From: UKL13-3 sp044353855
GTDB taxonomy: Bacteria > Bacteroidota > Bacteroidia > UKL13-3
DNA: 64,000 nucleotides
Direction of reading: 5' to 3'
Assembly: GCA_044353855.1 (NCBI GenBank)
Contig: JBILBF010000001.1
Coordinates: 558,001 to 622,000, forward strand
The translations under genes and the position numbers were made by a program. Shown here one piece after another: positions 10,025 through 16,218 of the stretch. Each line of letters starts with the position of its first letter. Position 1 is the first letter of the stretch. The notes under the pieces were generated by a model. It saw only the letters and a list, made by a program, of their open reading frames with translations. It had not been told where the DNA came from and did no database searches.

Positions 10025-11002
10025 TTAAAAAGGGAAAGCACCTTTAATAATATCAAAAAAAGGACTTATGATTTTTTCACTTTGTTTATTTAACCTAACA
10101 GATTTTTTTAAGATTGCATCAATGTTTTTACTGATATAACTTGTTACTTCTTTTTGTGAAGTTGTAAATGAATTGACAGCATTTGGGGTAATAAAAGCTA
10201 TTTGAGACGTTTCAAATTGAGCAAGTACAGTATTGTCACCAAGAATCAACTCGTTATGGTAAATATCAAAATCTGCCAGTTCAGCTCGTGTATGGAAGTC
10301 AATCTTTTTTCCTGCATAAGTTTGTTTTTCTATATGCTGAATCAATAAATTATATTGTTTTAAAATGGTATCGTAACTTTCTTTATTTTCAAATAAATGA
10401 GCAATTTTATAAAAATCTATTTGTCTTAATGTACAATTTACGGTTTCGTAATTCCAAATTTCTTTGGAGTGAATTTGATTATAAAGTTGGTAAACTTTAT
10501 TTCCTGATAATATAATTTCGGGGTCTAGGTTATGTATAGAAAATTTTGCGTCATCAAAATCAGGAAGATTTAGAATGCTTTTTTGCCAAACAAAAGATTT
10601 GAAACAACCTAATTCGGGAAACATAAAATTATAGAACATTGGAACTTCTTTAGCAGAATAAGTGATATGTTTTACTTTTTGATGGATAAGATTTTCGAGG
10701 TTTACCATCATTTGTTGTAAATATTCTTTGTAGGTAAATCCATTTTCTCCTATTGGACGAAACTGAAACCAAACCTTTTGGTAATTATCATTTACATCTA
10801 CATCCGATAATGGAATTCGATAAATATGGAGCAACAACTGAAGTTCTATCAAATCTAAAACGCGCTCTCCTTTAATTTTTTTGTATGCAGCGTCAATGCC
10901 TACATTTAAATTGTTAGAAATAGTTTTAGCCAAGTTTTCGTCATTAGGCAATTTGTTTTTAATAAGGTCAAATAATTTATACTGTAAAGCTAAATTCTCC
11001 AT
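10025..11002 (-). CDS. HTH-domain protein, putative transcriptional regulator
   Basis: A 325-aa cytoplasmic protein with no signal peptide or membrane segment. Residues about 20-65 (LAKTISNNLNVGIDAAYKKI, then GERVLDLIELQLLLHIYRI) resemble the N-terminal helix-turn-helix of a Bacteroidota-restricted regulator family in which the recognition helix reads DAAYKKIKGE. The remaining ~250 residues are helical and not recognised; they may sense a ligand or mediate oligomerisation. It is convergent to the lipoprotein-hydrolase pair inside the repeat-bracketed block, so it may regulate that pair, but no operator could be shown. Confidence 0.6.
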   Translation of the reverse strand: MENLALQYKLFDLIKNKLPNDENLAKTISNNLNVGIDAAYKKIKGERVLDLIELQLLLHIYRIPLSDVDVNDNYQKVWFQFRPIGENGFTYKEYLQQMMVNLENLIHQKVKHITYSAKEVPMFYNFMFPELGCFKSFVWQKSILNLPDFDDAKFSIHNLDPEIILSGNKVYQLYNQIHSKEIWNYETVNCTLRQIDFYKIAHLFENKESYDTILKQYNLLIQHIEKQTYAGKKIDFHTRAELADFDIYHNELILGDNTVLAQFETSQIAFITPNAVNSFTTSQKEVTSYISKNIDAILKKSVRLNKQSEKIISPFFDIIKGAFPF

Positions 11003-11080
11003 TTATTTTTCCATTATATAACTTATACGCAAAATAACTATTTTTATACAAATACAGAATAAAGGGCAATTCACCATTTG

Positions 11081-11155
11081 CACCGTGGTGGTTACAACCT
11101 TGGTGGCGACAGAGGTGCGGACCGTGGTGGCGACAGAAGATTCAACAGAGACTAA
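11081..11155 (+). pseudogene. Orphan 3' fragment of an RRM/RGG protein gene
   Basis: This is the coding part of the right repeat: in frame with the real gene's tail, ending at the same RRFNRD-stop, with no start codon or RNA-binding domain. The three amino-acid differences from the intact gene (R to L, S to G, G to A) suggest either drift after duplication or descent from a paralogous RRM gene. Confidence 0.85.
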
Positions 11156-11212
11156 TTATATTTTTCTCTTCTCCTTCAAAACCCATACTAATTTGTATGG
11201 GTTTTTTTATGC
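11082..11212. repeat. Direct repeat, right copy (orphan RRM gene tail + terminator)
   Basis: An ungapped 131-bp copy of 4622-4752 with four mismatches. It encodes HRGGYNLGGDRGADRGGDRR plus FNRD and a stop, but an in-frame TAA at 11060-11062 lies just upstream and no RRM precedes it. It is therefore a detached 3' gene fragment. The copied terminator (11178-11208) is intact. Confidence 0.92.
11178..11208 (+). terminator. Duplicated RRM-gene terminator
   Basis: The hairpin is identical to the one at 4718-4748 (11-bp stem, loop TAATTT, T tail). Here it follows only the orphan gene tail, about 175 bp after the divergent start of the HTH gene. Confidence 0.85.
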
Positions 11213-11216
11213 AATA

Positions 11217-11378
11217 ATGCATACAAGCGAGTTATCGTTTAGGGATATATTTTGTAAATCTCCGGACTTGATTTTGGTTAAAAATTGGGAGTTGAATGCT
11301 GTGCAAAAAAATGCAAATCATAATAATAGTAAACTTCAAGCCATTAGAGTATATATGAAGCAATCACTCAATAAATAG
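11217..11378 (+). CDS. Possible 53-aa small protein, unrecognised
   Basis: An ATG-initiated frame directly after the duplicated terminator encodes 53 residues (starts MHTSELSFRDIFCKSPDLIL). No domain, signal peptide or ribosome-binding site is evident, and its position just behind a terminator argues against expression. It could be a remnant of a larger gene or chance. It occupies most of the 11213-11431 gap, where nothing else was found. Confidence 0.2.
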   Translation: MHTSELSFRDIFCKSPDLILVKNWELNAVQKNANHNNSKLQAIRVYMKQSLNK

Positions 11379-11431
11379 CTAATAATATCTGTTTATAGGA
11401 TTGTCGTATTCAACTTATTATTTCCAAAAGC

Positions 11432-12151
11432 TTACTTGCTTTTTTTCATGTTAAAGGTAAAAAGCTGAGCAGGCTTATGCATTACACCTTTTTGTTTTTC
11501 ATCAAGTGGAATCAACTCTTCTTCTTTTTTAATTCTCTTCACAAAATTGCGTTTATCAAATTCCGTATTTAATACAACTTCATATAAGTTTTGAAGTTGG
11601 CGAAGGGTAAACTTTTTGGGTAGTAATTGTTGAGCAATATCATTTTGATATATTCTATCTTTAATGTCATCAATAGCCTTTTTAACAATCTGATTATGGT
11701 CAAAGGCCAAAGGAGGTACTCTTTTAATATTTCGCCATACAACGTTTTTAGCAAATGAACCTGCATGTGGTTTAATCATCTCTTTTCTAACGAGAGTGTA
11801 ATATGAAACGGTAATTACTCGTGCATTTGGATCACTTCGATAAAATTTTAGCCATTCGATATCTTTTTCTTGTTTAACACGCAATGGATCTCCAAAAGAA
11901 TAAAATTGTCGTAACAATAATCCTTCAACATGGGTTAATTCTTTAAGCACACGCGCAGCAGCATCCTCTAAACTTTCTTCTTCATTGACCAAATCGCCAG
12001 GTAAAGCAAACTGTGGAACATATGGGTGTGAAGAATTTTGGGAAGGTTCTTTTTGTTCAATTAATAATACTTCAAGCTTATTTTCTTCTTCGTTGTATCC
12101 AAAAATCACACAGTCAACTGAAATATGATTTTTAAAGGAGGTGTTTTTCAT
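11432..12151 (-). CDS. Nudix-type transcriptional regulator (NrtR/AraR-like)
   Basis: A DNA-binding regulator of the NrtR superfamily, which in Bacteroidota commonly controls sugar-use genes. Residues about 8-150 form a Nudix fold (VDCVIFGYNEEENKLEVLLI, then LPGDLVNEEESLEDAAARVL). The Nudix box is degenerate: the expected R-E pair and first E of the EE pair read A-R and K. That implies a ligand sensor, not a hydrolase. Residues about 175-225 form the winged HTH (KKFTLRQLQNLYEVVLNTEF, DKRNFVKRI). The ATG at 12151 is preferred; the same frame opens further upstream only at a TTG. It is divergent from the kinase-GH65-amylase operon and is its likely repressor. Confidence 0.82.
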   Translation of the reverse strand: MKNTSFKNHISVDCVIFGYNEEENKLEVLLIEQKEPSQNSSHPYVPQFALPGDLVNEEESLEDAAARVLKELTHVEGLLLRQFYSFGDPLRVKQEKDIEWLKFYRSDPNARVITVSYYTLVRKEMIKPHAGSFAKNVVWRNIKRVPPLAFDHNQIVKKAIDDIKDRIYQNDIAQQLLPKKFTLRQLQNLYEVVLNTEFDKRNFVKRIKKEEELIPLDEKQKGVMHKPAQLFTFNMKKSK

Positions 12152-12182
12152 TGCATAGGTAAATAGTAATTGCAAAAGTTAG

Positions 12183-12203
12183 TTAGTTGAAAAAACCAAC
12201 TAA
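12183..12203. promoter_or_regulatory. Candidate operator: 21-bp inverted repeat
   Basis: TTAGTTG (12183-12189), a 7-nt A-rich spacer, then CAACTAA (12197-12203). A 21-bp palindrome suits an NrtR-type dimer. It lies 32 bp upstream of the regulator's start codon, so it could mediate autoregulation. No footprint is implied. Confidence 0.4.
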
Positions 12204-12265
12204 ATCAAGCATTTAAGTATAGGTACGATATTACAATTTTTGGCTCAAAATAAAAAAGGGGTAAT

Positions 12266-12300
12266 TGTACTTTGTACATTAACTCGTTTTCCTATATTTG
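12266..12300 (+). promoter_or_regulatory. Promoter of the GH65/amylase operon with overlapping palindrome
   Basis: TTTG (12271-12274), an 18-nt spacer and TATATTTG (12293-12300) match the Bacteroidota promoter consensus with the same spacing as the RRM promoter. The palindrome TGTAC-TTT-GTACA (12266-12278) covers the -33 box, an arrangement expected of a repressor site. The start codon lies 54 nt further on. Confidence 0.65.
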
Positions 12301-12354
12301 AAGCTATGCTTTATGTCGTAAAGCAAAATCCATCAGTAACAATTAATATACACT

Positions 12355-13221
12355 ATGAAATTAGTAGTAGAAAGTGGGTCAACAAAAGCTAATTGGGCAT
12401 TGGTAAATGAAACTGGAAACATAATTGAAGTGTTTGATACAATGGGATTTAATCCATTTTTTCACAACTCAGATTTCATTGGCAAACACATCCGAAAAAA
12501 TGAAGCTCTTACACAAGTTGCATCTTCTATAAATGAAGTTTATTTTTATGGAGCTGGATGCTCAAGTGATCATTACAAGCAGATAGTAGTTCATGGCTTA
12601 ATGCAAGTATTTACACATGCAAGTATTCATGTAGACCATGATTTGATTGCTGCTGCATATGCTACTTATGCCGGAAAACCTTGCATCAGTTGTATTATTG
12701 GCACAGGTTCAAATTCGTGTTATTTTGATGGTCATATTTTGCAAGAAGAAGTGCCAGCATTGGCTTATATTTTAGGAGACGAAGGGAGTGGAAGCTACTT
12801 GGGTATAAAATTATTAGCCGATTATTTGTATAAAAAATTACCACAACATATTGCTGACGATTTTGAAGACTCTTATTTGCTTTCTAAGGCTATTATTTTT
12901 GAAAATGTATACCAAAAACCCCATGCAAACGTATACTTGTCAAGCTTTAGCCCATTTGTCAGCAAACACAAAAACAATCCTTATATACGGAAAATGGTAT
13001 ATGATGGACTTAAGTTATTTTTAGAAAACCATGTTTGCTGTTATCCAAACTATTCAACTATTCCAACCCATTTTGTAGGTTCGGTAGCCTACCACTTTAG
13101 CGAATTGTTAGAAGAAGCTGCAGTAGAACTTCAAGTTAATATGGGTAATATTATCAAACATCCAGTAGAACATTTAGTTGCGTATCATGTAAAATATTTG
13201 TTCTCAAAACAAAATGCCTAA
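12355..13221 (+). CDS. BadF/BadG/BcrA-type ATPase, N-acetylglucosamine kinase-like sugar kinase
   Basis: An ASKHA-fold sugar kinase, first gene of a six-gene alpha-glucan operon. Visible motifs are the N-terminal phosphate loop (VVESGSTKANWALV), the second phosphate/adenosine region (CIIGTGSNSCYFDG near residue 120) and the sugar/metal-binding LGDEGSGSYLG (near 140). The length (288 aa) is usual for the family. In this context glucose released by the GH13 and GH65 enzymes is the likeliest substrate, but the family also includes GlcNAc kinases and specificity cannot be read from the sequence. It overlaps the next gene by 8 nt, suggesting translational coupling. Confidence 0.8.
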   Translation: MKLVVESGSTKANWALVNETGNIIEVFDTMGFNPFFHNSDFIGKHIRKNEALTQVASSINEVYFYGAGCSSDHYKQIVVHGLMQVFTHASIHVDHDLIAAAYATYAGKPCISCIIGTGSNSCYFDGHILQEEVPALAYILGDEGSGSYLGIKLLADYLYKKLPQHIADDFEDSYLLSKAIIFENVYQKPHANVYLSSFSPFVSKHKNNPYIRKMVYDGLKLFLENHVCCYPNYSTIPTHFVGSVAYHFSELLEEAAVELQVNMGNIIKHPVEHLVAYHVKYLFSKQNA

Positions 13222-13879
13222 CCCTATTAAAGCCTGTATTTTTGACCTTGATGGTGTTTTAGTAGATACAGCTAAGTATCACTTTACAGCCTGGAAACGT
13301 TTAGCTGAAAGCTTACAGGTGGTTTTTAGTGAACAGGATAATGAACAGTTAAAAGGGGTAAGCCGAGCAGATTCTCTTGCCTATATTTTACAAAAAGGAA
13401 ATATACAACTTGATGAATTAGCGAAACTAGAACTTATGCAAACCAAAAATGATTGGTATTTGGAACTAGTTGCTACAATGCATTCGGACGAATTATTACC
13501 CAATGTTACCCAGTTTTTAGCAGAACTTAAAGAACATAAAATATTAATTGGACTCGGGTCATCAAGTAAAAATGCACAATTAATTTTAGATAAAACGGGT
13601 ATAACACATTATTTTGATACGGTTGTTGATGGCAGGCATACATCAAACTCAAAACCTCATCCTGAAGTGTTTTTAAAAGGAGCACAAAACCTAAACGTAT
13701 TGCCTTCTGAAGTTGTCGTTTTTGAAGATGCTATTAGTGGGATTGCTGCTGCAGTAACTGGGGGGTTTTATGCAATAGGTCTTGGCGACCCACTTACATT
13801 GAAACAAGCACATATCGTAATTCCCTCTTTAGCAAAATTTAACTATTCGCAATTACAATTATTATTTATATCCGAGTAA
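13214..13879 (+). CDS. pgmB: Beta-phosphoglucomutase
   Basis: Converts beta-glucose 1-phosphate to glucose 6-phosphate, the step after maltose phosphorolysis. It is a HAD-superfamily enzyme of 221 aa. Motif I is FDLDGVLVDTAKYHFTAWKR, with the nucleophile and acid/base Asp residues and the cap helix typical of beta-PGM. Motif II is GLGSSSKNA, the Lys is in SNSKPHPEVF, and the acidic motif is VFEDAISGI. It sits between a sugar kinase and a GH65 phosphorylase, the classic pairing for inverting maltose phosphorylase. Its start lies inside the end of the kinase gene. Confidence 0.93.
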   Translation: MPNPIKACIFDLDGVLVDTAKYHFTAWKRLAESLQVVFSEQDNEQLKGVSRADSLAYILQKGNIQLDELAKLELMQTKNDWYLELVATMHSDELLPNVTQFLAELKEHKILIGLGSSSKNAQLILDKTGITHYFDTVVDGRHTSNSKPHPEVFLKGAQNLNVLPSEVVVFEDAISGIAAAVTGGFYAIGLGDPLTLKQAHIVIPSLAKFNYSQLQLLFISE

Positions 13880-13888
13880 GCGTAACAC

Positions 13889-16207
13889 ATGAAGAAGTAT
13901 TACAAAGAAGACGAGTGGTTTATTATTGAAAATGGTTTTGATCCATCTATGCATGAAAGCAGCGAAAGCATGTTTAGTATTGGAAATGGCAAAATGGGTC
14001 AACGTGCAATGTTTGAAGAACACTATAGCGGAAAATCATTAGAAGGAACTTATATAGCTGGAGTTTATTACCCAGATAAAACACGTGTTGGTTGGTGGAA
14101 AAATGGATATCCTGAATATTTTGCCAAAGTATTAAATAGTCCAAACTGGTTAGGAGTAGACATTTTTATCGGGACTGAACGTTTGGATTTAAATACATGT
14201 AAGGTGCGCAATTTTGAGCGCAAGTTAGATATGCAACATGCTATTTTAGCACGTAAATTTACAGCTGTTTTTACTTCAGGAAAAGAAATTGAAGTTAACG
14301 TAGAACGTTTTATAAGCCGTGTGGATGACGAACTAGGATGCATTCGTTACATCATAAAAGCGTTGAATTTTAAGGATACAATAACATGTACAACGTCTAT
14401 AAATGCTGATGTAAAAAACAAAGACTCAAATTATGATGAAGTTTTTTGGGATCGTATTGAAGAGCAAATAGCAGGAAATAAAGCATTTGTTGGAGTACGT
14501 ACCAAAAAGATCGGATTTGAAGTATACGAAGGATTTACGAACAGCTATAAAAAAAATGACGAAGTCATTCAATTGGTTCCATCAGCAACTCAAAAAGAAA
14601 AATTTGTTTCTTTTTCTGTTGCAACAAATATTAGTGAAAATGAAACTTTTGAAGTGCAGAAATATGTTAGTGTTGTTTCGAGTATGTATTACTCTGACTC
14701 ACAACTCAAAGATGCTTGTGCTAAAAATTTAGATATAGCCATTCAAAAAGGATACAATCAATTGCGAAGCGAACACGCAATAGCCTGGGAACAATTATGG
14801 GAACAATGTGATGTTCAAATAAAAGGAGATGTCTCGGCCCAGCAAGCTATTCGTTTTAATATATTACAATTAAATCAAACATATACAGGTAAAGATCCTC
14901 GGTTAAATATTGGTCCAAAAGGATTTACTGGTGAAAAGTATGGAGGGTCAACTTATTGGGATACAGAAGCGTATTGTATACCTTTTTACTTAGGTACCAA
15001 TCATCAAAAGGTAGCTAGGCAGCTCTTACAATACCGATACAATCAACTCCCGCAAGCGATTGATAATGCAACCAAACTTGGATTCAATAATGGTGCAGCA
15101 TTATACCCTATGGTAACCATGAATGGAGAAGAATGCCACAACGAATGGGAAATTACGTTTGAGGAAATTCACCGCAATGGAGCTATTGCTTATGCCATTT
15201 ACAATTATATTACTTACACGGGTGATAACTCCTATCTATGGGAAGGTGGCAGCGAAGTACTTATAGGGATAGCTCGTTTTTGGGCACAACGTATTCATTG
15301 GAGCGATGCCAAAAAACAATATGTGATGCATGGTGTTACAGGGCCTAATGAATATGAAAACAACATCAATAATAATTGGTATACCAACTATATAGCTTGT
15401 TGGTGCATGCAATATGCAACTCAAGCAATGTCAGAAGTAAAAGAGCATTATGCGAAGGCATATGAAAGTTTAATCATAAAAACAAAGTTTAACCAAACCG
15501 AAGAGCTTGCAAAGTGGAAACATATTTGTGAAAATATGTATTACCCCCAAAATGAAGAACGAGGTATTTTTTTACAACAAGAAGGGTATTTAGACAAAGA
15601 ACAAATTTTAGCAACAGATTTGGATCCTAAGCAACGTCCAATAAATCAACATTGGAGTTGGGATAGAATTCTTCGTTCCTGCTTTATCAAACAAGCAGAT
15701 GTTTTACAAGGGATTTACTTTTTTGAAAACGATTTTGACTTAGCAACACTTAAGCGTAATTTTGATTTTTACGAACCCCGCACTGTACATGAAAGTTCTC
15801 TTTCTCCATGTGTACACTCTATTTTAGCTGCTAAACTTGGGTATGAGGAAAAAGCATATGAAATGTATTTACGCACATCACGATTAGATTTAGATGATTA
15901 TAATAATGAAGCGCACGAAGGCTTGCATATCACAAGTATGGCAGGCACCTGGATGAGTGTGATACAAGGGTTTGGTGGCATGCGTGTTGTTAATGGAAAA
16001 TTGTATTTTGAGCCAATGATACCCAAACAATGGGAGTCTTTTTCTTTCAATATTAGATTTAGGGGTAGAGTAGTAAAAGTTACAATTGACCAACAAAATA
16101 TGGTTGTTGAATTGTTAAATGGCGATAAAGTTGATGTAGTAGTGAATAAAAAGCAATATATTGTTACAGAATTGCAACCAGCTCAATTCTCGCATCACAA
16201 CAATTAA
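13889..16207 (+). CDS. Glycoside hydrolase family 65 phosphorylase (probable maltose phosphorylase)
   Basis: A cytoplasmic GH65 enzyme of 772 aa without signal peptide. It probably cleaves maltose with phosphate to beta-glucose 1-phosphate and glucose. The N-terminal beta-sandwich (residues about 1-270) begins with SMFSIGNGKMGQRAMFEEHY. The (alpha/alpha)6 barrel holds YGGSTYWDTEAYCIPFY and the catalytic-acid region HNEWEITFEEIHRNG (near 413-427), as in characterised maltose phosphorylases. A C-terminal beta domain follows (FRGRVVKVTI). Kojibiose, trehalose or nigerose phosphorylase cannot be excluded, but the amylase-rich context favours maltose. Ten nt separate it from pgmB and 11 nt from the next gene. 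Confidence 0.9.
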   Translation: MKKYYKEDEWFIIENGFDPSMHESSESMFSIGNGKMGQRAMFEEHYSGKSLEGTYIAGVYYPDKTRVGWWKNGYPEYFAKVLNSPNWLGVDIFIGTERLDLNTCKVRNFERKLDMQHAILARKFTAVFTSGKEIEVNVERFISRVDDELGCIRYIIKALNFKDTITCTTSINADVKNKDSNYDEVFWDRIEEQIAGNKAFVGVRTKKIGFEVYEGFTNSYKKNDEVIQLVPSATQKEKFVSFSVATNISENETFEVQKYVSVVSSMYYSDSQLKDACAKNLDIAIQKGYNQLRSEHAIAWEQLWEQCDVQIKGDVSAQQAIRFNILQLNQTYTGKDPRLNIGPKGFTGEKYGGSTYWDTEAYCIPFYLGTNHQKVARQLLQYRYNQLPQAIDNATKLGFNNGAALYPMVTMNGEECHNEWEITFEEIHRNGAIAYAIYNYITYTGDNSYLWEGGSEVLIGIARFWAQRIHWSDAKKQYVMHGVTGPNEYENNINNNWYTNYIACWCMQYATQAMSEVKEHYAKAYESLIIKTKFNQTEELAKWKHICENMYYPQNEERGIFLQQEGYLDKEQILATDLDPKQRPINQHWSWDRILRSCFIKQADVLQGIYFFENDFDLATLKRNFDFYEPRTVHESSLSPCVHSILAAKLGYEEKAYEMYLRTSRLDLDDYNNEAHEGLHITSMAGTWMSVIQGFGGMRVVNGKLYFEPMIPKQWESFSFNIRFRGRVVKVTIDQQNMVVELLNGDKVDVVVNKKQYIVTELQPAQFSHHNN

Positions 16208-16218
16208 ATAGCAAAATC

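Noticed and set aside
11085..11216. Upstream extension of the 53-aa frame through the right repeat
   Set aside because: Again a shifted reading of the repeat and the terminator; no support as coding sequence.
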